From Thiomonas sp. FB-6 (GTDB lineage Bacteria > Pseudomonadota > Gammaproteobacteria > Burkholderiales > Burkholderiaceae_C), in contig NZ_KB898482.1 in assembly GCF_000377645.1 (NCBI RefSeq), positions 1 to 64,000 on the forward strand: 64,000 bases of DNA. Reading direction: 5' to 3'. The notes under the pieces are model-generated. The model was not told the origin of the DNA. It did no database searches and saw only the letters and a list, made by a program, of their open reading frames with translations. Of the stretch, positions 9,306 through 17,520 are shown piece by piece; positions within the stretch are counted from its first letter, which is position 1, and the number at the start of each line of letters is the position of its first letter. The position numbers were made by a program, and so were the translations under genes.

Positions 9306-9758
9306 CTAGTCAGATGAGATGACGGATCGCAGCGAAAATTTGAGCGGAATGTAATGACCCGCCCCGTCGAAAACCCAATCGGTGCTCTCTATCCGCGTAA
9401 TTCGGTAAACGGCCAGCTTCACTTGCATGCATAGCGAAGCATGACCGGAGATTATTATGTTTACGGACGACCATTTCTTGCTCTTAAGAAATGAAGCTAA
9501 CGCTTTTAATCGACTAATTAGAAGACTTTCGAGTGATTCGGCAGACGAAAGGTCCAGCGACCCTTCCGAGAAGATAAAAGTTTCGCCCACGAATAAATGC
9601 GCCGGAAAGAAATGGAGACCTTTATTGACCAGAATTGTGCAACTCTCAGGCCGATCTTCTGGGGCAACCAGTTCGTTTAGTGCCCTGTCAATTTCGGCTC
9701 GGCTGTGCTGCTCTAGCAGGTGCGCCAGTTCTCTCGTGAGATCATTTGTGATTTTCAT
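9306..9758 (-). CDS. small Rossmann-like protein coupled to the 2TM protein
   Basis: This 150-residue protein is not a recognised family. Its pattern is alternating: a helix (1-30), strands (SCTILVNKGL, then AHLFVGETFIF), a long helix (about 72-95), a strand (SSVNIIISGHASL), another helix and a final strand with GHYIPLKFSLRS. The last third weakly recalls the C-terminal core of SAVED-type ligand-sensing domains, but the protein is short and the match is impressionistic. The ATG overlaps the stop of the upstream 2TM gene by ATGA (9755-9758), so the two are translationally coupled and probably interact. A sensor or regulator for the membrane protein is plausible. Confidence 0.65.
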   Translation of the reverse strand: MKITNDLTRELAHLLEQHSRAEIDRALNELVAPEDRPESCTILVNKGLHFFPAHLFVGETFIFSEGSLDLSSAESLESLLISRLKALASFLKSKKWSSVNIIISGHASLCMQVKLAVYRITRIESTDWVFDGAGHYIPLKFSLRSVISSD

Positions 9759-10516
9759 GTTCGCTGAAGAAGCATTAAAATGTCTTTTTCAAAATGATCA
9801 AACCAAGGCGTGCCGTTCGAAACAAAAAACCCGGGAACTGCTCGCCTGCCGAGGCCGTTGGTGCCAATAACTATCCAGATTCTACCATCGAATTTCACGA
9901 ACGAATATCGAAGAATTGTATCGACCTCCAAGATCTCAATGAGCCGCCTACTTGGATCTGCATGGTTAGCATCTATATGCGCAACCAACTCGCGAATTTT
10001 TCTTAACCCACCTTCGACGTCTGCACTACTATAGTCTTTGATGAGGAATTTTGCAGCGTCCCCGCCTGATTTCACGGCGACAATAGTTGTTCTTTTCTTG
10101 TTTTCCGTACGAGAGCGCAATAGGTCAATGCAATTATCGATTAACTTACTCGAATAGTTTACGCCGATTGTTATTTGACTAGATGTAGCAAAGAACTCAT
10201 TAAACACCACGGACTTCGAGTCAATATAAAAATCAGCAATTCCAGATTGCGCGACGCGAGAATTCCCAACTATTTCCTCGCGGATCTCCGAAAAAAAGGA
10301 GGCTCGGACGTACCGATCAAAAAACCATTGCAGGACACCAATAACTAGAAATAAAGCCCCAACGCTAGCAATTGTCTGCCCGAAGTTGATATCCCAGTAC
10401 GTGAAATTTACGGCATTCCCGATAATTATCAATACCAAGCCAAGCAAGGCCAGCAGTAACACGACCACTTGCGATTTGGTCCGAACGAGCGGTGATTGAT
10501 CAGGAGTGCGTGACAT
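9755..10516 (-). CDS. two-transmembrane protein with cytosolic domain, candidate effector
   Basis: The protein (253 residues from ATG 10516) has two adjacent transmembrane helices (about 17-36 and 46-66, a short hairpin) and then a cytosolic domain of about 185 residues. That domain alternates strands and helices (ITIGVNYSSKLIDNCIDLL, RTTIVAVKSG, RIWIVIGTNGLG) in a way that recalls phospholipase-D-like folds, but no HKD motif is visible. Two-TM proteins with cytosolic sensor domains are common membrane-disrupting effectors in anti-phage systems. An upstream in-frame ATG (10543) exists; neither start has a strong ribosome-binding site. First gene of a two-gene operon with 9306-9758. Function unproven. 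Confidence 0.68.
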   Translation of the reverse strand: MSRTPDQSPLVRTKSQVVVLLLALLGLVLIIIGNAVNFTYWDINFGQTIASVGALFLVIGVLQWFFDRYVRASFFSEIREEIVGNSRVAQSGIADFYIDSKSVVFNEFFATSSQITIGVNYSSKLIDNCIDLLRSRTENKKRTTIVAVKSGGDAAKFLIKDYSSADVEGGLRKIRELVAHIDANHADPSRRLIEILEVDTILRYSFVKFDGRIWIVIGTNGLGRRAVPGFFVSNGTPWFDHFEKDILMLLQRT

Positions 10517-10714
10517 GTTTATTAATCTTTTGTGCCTCTGCATACGCAGGCCGGCGTCTCGACAACTACGAACGACTCCATCAGGAACGATAGCCGTCCG
10601 AGGGCACGGACCTGGAAGTCAGTGGAGGATCGGCGTGACACTCTTGGCGAGCCTTGACGAAGATCGGTGAGCGAAGGCGAGTCTAAGGTATTGAAAGAAC
10701 TTAGTAAAATTCCG
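10517..10714. other. right-end noncoding region of the element
   Basis: This 198-bp stretch should hold the promoter of the 2TM operon and the right-hand integrase sites. GCGTGACAC at 10633-10641 is the inverted counterpart of GTGTCACGC at 3832-3840. No gene is visible. Confidence 0.4.
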
Positions 10715-10759
10715 CTCATAATCCGTTGGTTGCGGGTTCGAGCCCCGCAGGGCCCACCA
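10715..10759 (+). repeat. att site: 45-bp tRNA(CAT) 3'-half, right copy
   Basis: Identical over 45 bp to 3706-3750, starting at the anticodon loop (CTCATAATCC) and ending with CCA. The preceding bases (TTCCG) do not pair with TCCGT, so even the anticodon stem is lost. This is the chromosome-side end of the element. Confidence 0.9.
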
Positions 10760-10800
10760 CGACCCGATCGGACTGCCCCTCGCTCAGCAGCGCCGAGCGC

Positions 10801-11370
10801 TCAGGCAGCCCTTCGCAGGGGCTTGATGTCCGGAAGCCGCACCTTGCGGGCTTGCCACAGGTCGTGGTTCGCCTGCATGTTGACCCACATATCGGGCGAG
10901 GTACCCAGCCAGACGGCAAGCCGCCGCGCCATCACGGCGGAAATGCCGGCTTGCCCGTTCAGCACCTTGGACAAGGTCACGCGCGCCACGTGCAGCTCTC
11001 GCGCGGCCTGGGTCACCGTCATGCCCTCGGGCAACCATTCGCGCAACACCTGGCCGGGGTGCGCCGGGTCGTGCATGCTCATGTTCTTCCCCTGGTGGTA
11101 GTCCTGGTAGTCGACAAGTTCGGCGTCCGCGACTTCGAAGCGGAACGTCAAGCGCCAATTGCCGTTCACCCACACCGACCAATGCCCGGCCGGTCGGCCG
11201 GGCAGCGGGTGCAGTCGCCACGCCGGCGCACCCATGTCCTGCGCGCTCCTGGCAGCATCCAGGGCGGTCAGCAGCAGCCGTAACCTGGCCGCGTGGTGCG
11301 GCTGGATGCCAGCCTTGCCGCCCGTGCGGTAGAAGGCTTCCAGGCCCGCACGGCGGAAGGTGCGGATCAC
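10801..11370 (-). CDS. higBA: fused HigB toxin-HigA antitoxin protein
   Basis: One open frame of 189 residues contains a complete HigB/RelE-type mRNA interferase (1-92, ending VDYQDYH as HigB proteins do) and a complete HigA antitoxin (97-189, HTH_3 with VTQAARELHVARVTLSKVL). Normally these are separate genes. The join is CAC CAG GGG AAG AAC ATG: the CAG codon (11092-11094) stands where a TAG stop would be expected, one transition away. AGGGGAA still precedes the internal ATG at 11082, so free HigA may also be made. The start ATG 11370 matches the family. Fusion would tether toxin and antitoxin; whether the toxin remains active is unknown. Confidence 0.85.
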   Translation of the reverse strand: MIRTFRRAGLEAFYRTGGKAGIQPHHAARLRLLLTALDAARSAQDMGAPAWRLHPLPGRPAGHWSVWVNGNWRLTFRFEVADAELVDYQDYHQGKNMSMHDPAHPGQVLREWLPEGMTVTQAARELHVARVTLSKVLNGQAGISAVMARRLAVWLGTSPDMWVNMQANHDLWQARKVRLPDIKPLRRAA

Positions 11371-11536
11371 GGGCCGATTGCAAGGTGTCGCGTATCAGCT
11401 ATCAATCGTGCGGGATGGCGAAGCGATGGCGTAGTCGGCACCCCGACCTACGCAAGGGTTCCGAGCTTGCCGTGAGGGGAACGACGGACTTCAACGGGCA
11501 ACAGCGCGCGAAGACGGGCCCGAGAGGACGCCGGGA

Positions 11537-12475
11537 TCATGCGGCGGAAAGTTCCGCCCCCCCCCGGCTGCCGGGCTGCTCGCACTCGTGCACGTACACC
11601 GGTTCCACGACGGAGTTCATGCCGCGCAGGACGCGCAGCCTCAGCACGTTCGCCTCGGCCAGCACTGTTCCCTTGGTCAGCAGCACCAGCCCCTCCACGT
11701 TCATCAGGTCGCGCGACAGGCAGCGGCCCACTTGCAGCTCCGACAGCGCCACCGGCAGTTCCCCCTGGGGGAGCTTGCGCTCCTCCTCGTGCGGGGACGA
11801 TACCTCGACGATGCTCAGGAACATGTCCACCACGCGGGGGTCGAACTGGTGCCCGCGATGCTGGCGCAGATGCTCCAGGACCTCCAGTTCGCTGAACTGC
11901 GCCGGGGCATCGGCCGGCTTGTTGAGCATTTCATCGTAGGTGTCGCAGACCGCGAGGATGCGCGCGCCGATCGGAATGTCCTCGCCGGCCAGGCGTCTGG
12001 GGAATCCGTTGCCGTCCCAATGCTCGTGATGCGCGGCCACCGCGACCGCCGAGGCCTCGTACCAGGGGAGCACCCGCAAATGCGAGGCTCCGATGTCCGG
12101 GTGGGAAAGGATCAGGCTGCGATCGGTCTCCGTCAACTCGCTCCAGGGAGTGAACAGCACGGCGCGTTGCACGCCCAGCATGCCGATATCGTGGAACAGC
12201 GCGGCGTGGCGCAGTGCCTGGTGGGCCGGGTAGGACACCTTGAAGCGCACGGCCAGCAGATCCACAAGGCGGGCCACACGCCGCCCGTGCCCGCCGAGAT
12301 GCGGGTTGAAGGTATCGATCAGGCCGCACAACATGGCTTCCACACCGGCCCGGTTGGCCGTGACCTGGGCCTGCAGGTGTTCGCGGGCATCCGCCATGGA
12401 GCGCACGTCGCGCGCCAGCCGGTTGGCCATTCCGATGACGCCTCCGCTGGGAGGCTGGCCTGGATGGATGGGCAT
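11537..12475 (-). CDS. HD-GYP-type c-di-GMP phosphodiesterase
   Basis: This 312-residue protein has an HD-GYP domain (about 45-225). The metal-binding HD pair is in RHAALFHDIGM, and the signature reads HHEHWDGNGFPRRLAGEDIP, so the GYP triad is GFP. HD-GYP enzymes hydrolyse c-di-GMP to GMP. No sensor or membrane segment precedes the domain. A C-terminal region of about 85 residues follows (VALSELQVGRCLSRDLMNVEG), as in response-regulator relatives. GGAG precedes the ATG. It lies 18 nt downstream of the GGDEF-EAL gene on the same strand and is probably co-transcribed with it. Confidence 0.87.
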   Translation of the reverse strand: MPIHPGQPPSGGVIGMANRLARDVRSMADAREHLQAQVTANRAGVEAMLCGLIDTFNPHLGGHGRRVARLVDLLAVRFKVSYPAHQALRHAALFHDIGMLGVQRAVLFTPWSELTETDRSLILSHPDIGASHLRVLPWYEASAVAVAAHHEHWDGNGFPRRLAGEDIPIGARILAVCDTYDEMLNKPADAPAQFSELEVLEHLRQHRGHQFDPRVVDMFLSIVEVSSPHEEERKLPQGELPVALSELQVGRCLSRDLMNVEGLVLLTKGTVLAEANVLRLRVLRGMNSVVEPVYVHECEQPGSRGGAELSAA

Positions 12476-12493
12476 GGGAACTCCGGAAGTCGA

Positions 12494-15400
12494 TCAGGCC
12501 GAAGCCTTGGCAGCGCGTGGGTCCGCGGTCTCGGAGCGCGCCTGACGGGCCAGCCAGTCCAGCCAGCCGCCGCCGCGCGATTCGTCCGCATCGCCCGGAT
12601 CGCCCGTCGACGCCAGGCGGGCATACCAGTCGGCGAGCCCGCTGCGTGCCGGTTCCCGCTCGCTCAGGAAGCGTCGGACCGAATGGTCGTCCCGAAGCAT
12701 CCGCGCCGGCGACAGCGGGGGTTTGCGCAGGTTCGCGCAGCGTGCGAGCAGGCCCAGGTAGGTGGTGATCTCCCTGGGCCGCGCGCAGGGCCTGTAGTCG
12801 CGCACCCACCCGGGAAACATCGACGCGGGCATCGGCCGCGCGATGCCGTAGCCCTGCGCGTAGCGCGCACCGCACTCCAGCGCGGCCTCGATCACGCCGA
12901 GGTCCTCGACGCCCTCGACCACCAGGGCGCGCCCCAGTTCGGCGGCCAGGCGCACGATGGAACGCATCAGACCCAGGGTCTGCAGCGGGTCCTTGCGCAT
13001 GTTCAGGCAGATGCCCTGGTCGACCTTGATCACGTCGAAGGGCAACTGCGCCAGGCGCTGCAGGCTGCTGTAGCCGGCGCCGAGATCGTCCATGGCCAGG
13101 CGCACGCCCAGGGCCTTGAGCCGGTGCAGCGCCGAACTCTGATCCTTGAAGTCGATCTCCTGGGTCTCCAGCAGTTCCAGGGTCAGCCGCCGCGGCTCGA
13201 TGCCATGACGCGCCAGCGTGGATTCGACCCAGCCGGGGCACTGGCGATCCAGCAGCGAGGAAGGCGGCAGGTTGATGGCCGCCTCGACCCGCAGGCCGCG
13301 CTCGTCCCATTCCCGCAGTTGGCGGCACACCTGCTCCAGGCCGCCGCGAAACAGGCCGTCGAGCTCGGCCTCGCCCATCACGGGCAGGAACATGCCCGGC
13401 GGGACCATGCGGCCGTCGGCCAGTCGCAGGCGTGCCAGGGCCTCGACCTTCATGCACTCGCCGGTGTACAGGTCGACCACCGGCTGCAGGTGCATCTGCA
13501 GCCCGCCGTCGAACAGGCGCTCGCGGTAGGTCTGGGCCTCGCTGCGCGACACCAGCAACGCCGCCGAGGGCGCGCGCGCACCCCGCCAGGCATGGCTGGC
13601 GCGGGATTGCAGGCCGCGGATGAACTCGCGCATCCAGGGGGATTCGAACTGCGCCGGGTGGCGCCCCAGCAGCACGATCACCATGGCGCAGCGGCCCGGG
13701 GTCGGGACCACCGGAATGGCCGCCGCGCTGCGCGCGCCTACCGCGCGTGCCACGGCGTGCCAGCGCTGCAGCCGGCCGTCGCGCTGCATGTCGGAGGTCG
13801 TCTGCACGCGGTGCGTCTGCCAGGCCGGCAGCACCAGTCCCTGGCCTTCGGCCTTGTCGCGCCGCAGCGGCAAGGCCAGGTTTCCGGCGCGGGAAAGGGA
13901 GATCAAGGCATCCGCGGCCGCGCCGGCCGAGGCCTCGACCTCGAACATCTCCTGCGCGTTGGGGCGCAGCACCGAGCAGGCGACCAGGCCCGGCAGCGTG
14001 CCCACGGGCTCGATGAGCGCCTGCAGTACGTCGCGCCACGGCGCGCCCGGTTCGGGGGCGCGGCCCAGGGTGAGGGTACCGAAGTAGGTGCCCAGGGTGC
14101 GGCAGGCCGCGCGCAGCTGGGCCTGCAGGTCGTCCTGCAGGCGTTCTTCCAGCAGGCGCAGCAGGCGGTAGCGGGTGCGCGAGGTCAGGCGCGCCGCGAG
14201 AGCGCATTCCATGGCCATGCGCCGCAGCAGGGCCATCGGCGGAATCAACTCCGCCGCCTCGATCCCGACCAGGGCCTGCAGCTGCCCCAGCGGCTCGGCG
14301 CGTTGCTGCACGGCCGGCGGCGTCAGCCCCTGCGAGACCAGGAATTGGAGATGCTCCGCGTACCTGCGCGCCAGCCGCGCAAGCTCGTCGTCTCGCAGAC
14401 AGCGCAGCAGCGCCGCGCAGGCGCCGTCGCCCGCGGAGTCGTCGGCCACGGACTGCTGAAGTTGCTCCACGAAGCGTGAGACCGCCTCGAGCAGGATCCC
14501 GCCATGCGCGCGCAGCAGGGTGTCGGCGTCGGCGCCGTAGGAGGGGTACTCCCGCGGCTCGACGTCGTCAGCGTCCTCGTCGCGCACGCTGAGCTGCCAC
14601 CAGCTGGGGCGGTCGAGCTTGCGGGCCTTGAGCTGGTACAGCGCGGCGTCGGCCTGGCGCAGCAGCGCGTCCGCGTCCGCGCCGTCCTGCGGAAAGGCGG
14701 CCAGCCCGAGAGTCATGCCGACCCGCACCGGATGCTCGGCGTCCAGCTCGAAGGGCGTCTCGACCGCCCGGTGCAGGCGCGCGAGAATCGATTCGAGCTG
14801 TGCGTGCAGCTCGTGCTCGTCCAGGTCCTCCAGCACCACGACGAACTCGTCGCCGCCCAGCCGCGCCAGCATGTCGGCATCGCGCATCAGCCCGGCCAGG
14901 CGCCGCGCGATGCCGCGCAGCAGTTCGTCGCCGGCCTCGTGGCCCAGGGTATCGTTGACAGCCTTGAAATCGTCCAGGTCGATCAAGCCGACCGCCACCA
15001 CCTTGCCGGAGCGGCGCGCGCGCGCCAGCGCCCTGGGCAGGTGCTCCTCCAGCGCGCGGCGGTTGGGAAGCTGGCTGAGCGCGTCGTGCAGCGCCTCGTG
15101 ACGAAGCTCGCGCTGCAGGCGCACCCGCTCGGTCACGTCGACGAAGGTCCAGACCATCGTGCCGGGCGCGCCCTTGCGCACCATGCCGGCGGAGGCATCG
15201 CACAGCAGCTCGCTGCCGTCGCGGCGGCGCAGGCGCACGTCCATCGCGCGCACCTGGCCGTGCCTTGCCAGTTCCTCGTGCAGCCCGGTCACGCGCGCGT
15301 ACTCGGCATCGTCCGGGTAGAGCATGCGCGCGGGCCGGCCCTCCAGCTCCTGGGGATGGTCGTAGCCGAGCATCGCGGCGAAGCTCCGGTTCAGGCTCAC

Positions 15401-16555
15401 GATGCGCCGCTCGCACTTGATCAGGATGCCGGCCAGGGTGTGGTCCAGCAGCGTGCCCTGCAACTCGAGCAATTCCAGCTCGCGCTGCTGCGCGTCGATC
15501 CAGTCCAGCCCCTGCGACAGGTTCAGCGCCAGCTCGACCAGGATCTCCCGCGCCTCCGCGTCCAGCGCGTCGGGCTGGCCCAGGTGCGCGCTCAGCGTGG
15601 CCCACACCTTGCCCCCACGGCGCACCGGCACGGTGGCGGTCGACCTCACGCCAAAGCTGAGCGCGCGCTCGCGCCAGGGCGCGAGTTCGGGGGCCGCGTC
15701 CACGCTGGCGGCGAAATAGGGTTGCCCCGTTCTCCACACCTGCGAGACCGGGCCCTTGCCCAGCGCGTGCGCGGCGTCCACCCGCAGGTCCAGCCCGTCC
15801 AGGTAGGCCGCATCCCCCGCGCTGGCGACGAATTCGAAGCGCCCGCCGGCGCCGGGGCGGGACATGAACGCCAGGCGGATGTCGCCATGTTGCACGGCCG
15901 TATCGCAGACGGCCTGCAGCATCGGCAGCTCTTCCTTGGCCGTGGCGATGATCTGGCTGGCCCGCGCATGCATGGCGTTGAAGGCCGCGCGGCGTTCCAG
16001 CTTGGCACGGGCCGCCAGCAGCTGCTGCATGGCCCGGCGCGCTTCCAACGCCGCCACCGCCTGGCGCCCCAGGCGCAGCAAGGCATCGCGCTGGGCCTCG
16101 TCGAGCCGGTGCGGCTGGTAGGCGACGACGGCCAGCGCGCCCACGTTCAGCCCGTTCGACAGTCTCAGCGGCACGCCGGCATAGAAGCGCGCGATGCGCC
16201 CGCCGGGTAGCGCGATGGCGTCGGGGTGCACGCCGGCCTCGAGCGTGTCCTCGATGTGCAGCAGGGCATCCTGGGCGACCACGCGGGCGCACAGCGAGCC
16301 GGTGCGGGGAACCTGGCGCAACGGCAATCCATGCGAACTCTTGAACCACAAGCGGTCGCTGTCGACCAGCGAGATCACCGCCGCCGGGGTGCCGCACCAG
16401 CGCGCGGCCAGCGCGGTCAGGTCGTCGAATACCGCCTCGCTGGGGGTATCCAGGACGCCGAGATGGCGCAAGGCGGCCAGGCGCAGCGCCTCCGTTTCCC
16501 CGCCGGGGGTCTGCACGGGCAACTGCAAGGCCGCGGCTAGGGTCGACGAGTTCAT
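12494..16555 (-). CDS. multidomain GAF-PAS-GGDEF-EAL protein
   Basis: This 1353-residue soluble signalling protein has, in order: GAF (about 30-170), a second GAF (195-345), PAS (360-480), GGDEF with intact LARLGGDEF (near 562-571), a helical segment (about 660-840), a third GAF-like domain (860-1010), EAL (about 1035-1270; MKVEALARL, AMDDLGAGYSSLQRL, VIKVDQ, VVEGVED) and a C-terminal tail. Both catalytic signatures are kept, so it could make and degrade c-di-GMP under separate inputs. The helical segment resembles the globin-like or four-helix sensory inserts seen between GGDEF and EAL in some proteins; I cannot name it. ATG 16555 is preferred to a TTG ten codons upstream. Confidence 0.85.
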   Translation of the reverse strand: MNSSTLAAALQLPVQTPGGETEALRLAALRHLGVLDTPSEAVFDDLTALAARWCGTPAAVISLVDSDRLWFKSSHGLPLRQVPRTGSLCARVVAQDALLHIEDTLEAGVHPDAIALPGGRIARFYAGVPLRLSNGLNVGALAVVAYQPHRLDEAQRDALLRLGRQAVAALEARRAMQQLLAARAKLERRAAFNAMHARASQIIATAKEELPMLQAVCDTAVQHGDIRLAFMSRPGAGGRFEFVASAGDAAYLDGLDLRVDAAHALGKGPVSQVWRTGQPYFAASVDAAPELAPWRERALSFGVRSTATVPVRRGGKVWATLSAHLGQPDALDAEAREILVELALNLSQGLDWIDAQQRELELLELQGTLLDHTLAGILIKCERRIVSLNRSFAAMLGYDHPQELEGRPARMLYPDDAEYARVTGLHEELARHGQVRAMDVRLRRRDGSELLCDASAGMVRKGAPGTMVWTFVDVTERVRLQRELRHEALHDALSQLPNRRALEEHLPRALARARRSGKVVAVGLIDLDDFKAVNDTLGHEAGDELLRGIARRLAGLMRDADMLARLGGDEFVVVLEDLDEHELHAQLESILARLHRAVETPFELDAEHPVRVGMTLGLAAFPQDGADADALLRQADAALYQLKARKLDRPSWWQLSVRDEDADDVEPREYPSYGADADTLLRAHGGILLEAVSRFVEQLQQSVADDSAGDGACAALLRCLRDDELARLARRYAEHLQFLVSQGLTPPAVQQRAEPLGQLQALVGIEAAELIPPMALLRRMAMECALAARLTSRTRYRLLRLLEERLQDDLQAQLRAACRTLGTYFGTLTLGRAPEPGAPWRDVLQALIEPVGTLPGLVACSVLRPNAQEMFEVEASAGAAADALISLSRAGNLALPLRRDKAEGQGLVLPAWQTHRVQTTSDMQRDGRLQRWHAVARAVGARSAAAIPVVPTPGRCAMVIVLLGRHPAQFESPWMREFIRGLQSRASHAWRGARAPSAALLVSRSEAQTYRERLFDGGLQMHLQPVVDLYTGECMKVEALARLRLADGRMVPPGMFLPVMGEAELDGLFRGGLEQVCRQLREWDERGLRVEAAINLPPSSLLDRQCPGWVESTLARHGIEPRRLTLELLETQEIDFKDQSSALHRLKALGVRLAMDDLGAGYSSLQRLAQLPFDVIKVDQGICLNMRKDPLQTLGLMRSIVRLAAELGRALVVEGVEDLGVIEAALECGARYAQGYGIARPMPASMFPGWVRDYRPCARPREITTYLGLLARCANLRKPPLSPARMLRDDHSVRRFLSEREPARSGLADWYARLASTGDPGDADESRGGGWLDWLARQARSETADPRAAKASA

Positions 16556-16754
16556 GGCGGTAGGCACGGAGGCAGTGCCGGGCAAAGCCTGGCTTATGCG
16601 GAAATTGTCCGCCAGCTCCCGCCGCCTTGACAGTGAAATATGTCACGGAACATGCATCTTCGGCGCAGGGCCTGCGGCCCGCAAACCGAGCAGGCAGCGT
16701 GCACCCCGGTGCGCGGCGCCCCGGGACCTGCGCGGGGAATGCGTGGGAACTCGC

Positions 16755-17411
16755 TCAGGCGGCTCGTCCACCCAGTTCGGCCAGCCAACGCTCCAGCGCA
16801 GGCAGCACCCGCTGCGCCGGCTGGAAGCCGTGGGTGATCAGCATGTAGTCGCGCGCGCCGCCGGTGCCGGCGATCAGCGTGGGAAAGCCGCGTACGCCTG
16901 ATTGCGCCGCCAGCGCGAAGTCCGCCCGGGTCTCGTGGATCAGCGTGATTTCGTCGAGTCCGGCTCGGAACTCCCGTGGCTCGAAACCCAGCTCGCCGGC
17001 CAGCGCGGCGAGCTGGTCGCGGTCGGTGATGTCGCGTCCCTCGGCATAGAAGGCACGCTGCAGGCGACGCAGCCCGGCCAGGGCCTCGGCGGGACCGCGG
17101 CGGCGCATCAGCACCACGGCGCGGCTGGCCGGTTCGGTGTCGTAGACGAAGCCCTCGCGCTCGAAAAAGCTCCAGTCGAAGGGCTGGCCGCTGGCCTCGT
17201 GCACGTGGCGCCAGTGCCCCAGGGTCTCGGCCCGGGCCTCCTGGTCCATCGGCTCGGTGGTGCCCGGGCGCAGGCCGCCGAGCACCAGGCGGATGGGCAA
17301 CTGCTTGCCGAAGCGTTCGCCGATGGCCTCGATCACCGGGGAAAAGCCCCAGCACCAGGAACACATCGGGTCGGCGAAGTACACCAGATGGGGTCCGTCG
17401 GGTCGATCCAT
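16755..17411 (-). CDS. DsbA-family (FrnE-like) oxidoreductase
   Basis: The 218-residue cytoplasmic protein has a thioredoxin fold with the active site FADPMCSWCWGFSP (CSWC) near residues 15-18 and the cis-proline region GVRGFPTLI late in the chain. Proteins of this DsbA/FrnE group act as thiol-disulfide oxidoreductases or, in relatives, 2-hydroxychromene-2-carboxylate isomerases. ATG 17411 begins just before the conserved LVYFADPMCSWCW block. It is divergent from a TetR regulator (17521); the intergenic palindrome suggests control by it. Physiological substrate unknown. Confidence 0.82.
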   Translation of the reverse strand: MDRPDGPHLVYFADPMCSWCWGFSPVIEAIGERFGKQLPIRLVLGGLRPGTTEPMDQEARAETLGHWRHVHEASGQPFDWSFFEREGFVYDTEPASRAVVLMRRRGPAEALAGLRRLQRAFYAEGRDITDRDQLAALAGELGFEPREFRAGLDEITLIHETRADFALAAQSGVRGFPTLIAGTGGARDYMLITHGFQPAQRVLPALERWLAELGGRAA

Positions 17412-17456
17412 GTCGCGCGCCTCCCCGCCGGCCCGCGACAGCGGATCCGGGCGGAA

Positions 17457-17485
17457 TTGAATTGAAACGAACGTTCTATTAAAGT
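17457..17485. promoter_or_regulatory. TetR-type operator over a divergent promoter
   Basis: GAACGTTC (17469-17476) is a perfect 8-bp palindrome inside AACGAACGTTCTATT. It lies between the divergent oxidoreductase and TetR genes, next to a TTGAAT/TTGAAA -35-like element. The AACGAACG core recurs before the other TetR regulator at 47718. Autoregulation is inferred. Confidence 0.55.
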
Positions 17486-17520
17486 ACCCAAACTTCCTTC
17501 GCGCAACAAGCGGGACATCC

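Larger units (their letters stand above)
3706..10759. mobile_element. 7-kb integrative element in a tRNA(CAT) gene, with reverse transcriptase cargo
   Basis: Perfect 45-bp direct repeats bound the element. It holds int, an excisionase-like gene, a Rep-type initiator and an unknown gene on the minus strand, then AT-rich cargo (reverse transcriptase, 2TM protein, Rossmann-like protein). By eye the cargo is about 45-50% GC against 65-70% in the chromosome, so it was recently acquired. There are no capsid, tail or conjugation genes, so it resembles a plasmid-like integrative or satellite element that depends on a helper for transfer. Confidence 0.82.

Noticed and set aside
9306-9758. Firm call of a SAVED domain
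   Set aside because: Only the last third resembles SAVED by eye and the protein is too short; left as Rossmann-like.
10716-10919. Second minus-strand frame ending in VGPAGLEPATNGL
   Set aside because: Same artefact, reading the 45-bp att repeat and the 3' end of the higBA gene in another frame.
11588-14479. Plus-strand open frame of 963 codons
   Set aside because: It runs antisense to the GGDEF-EAL and HD-GYP genes; composition (His/Gln/Arg-rich) and lack of motifs mark it as a high-GC shadow.
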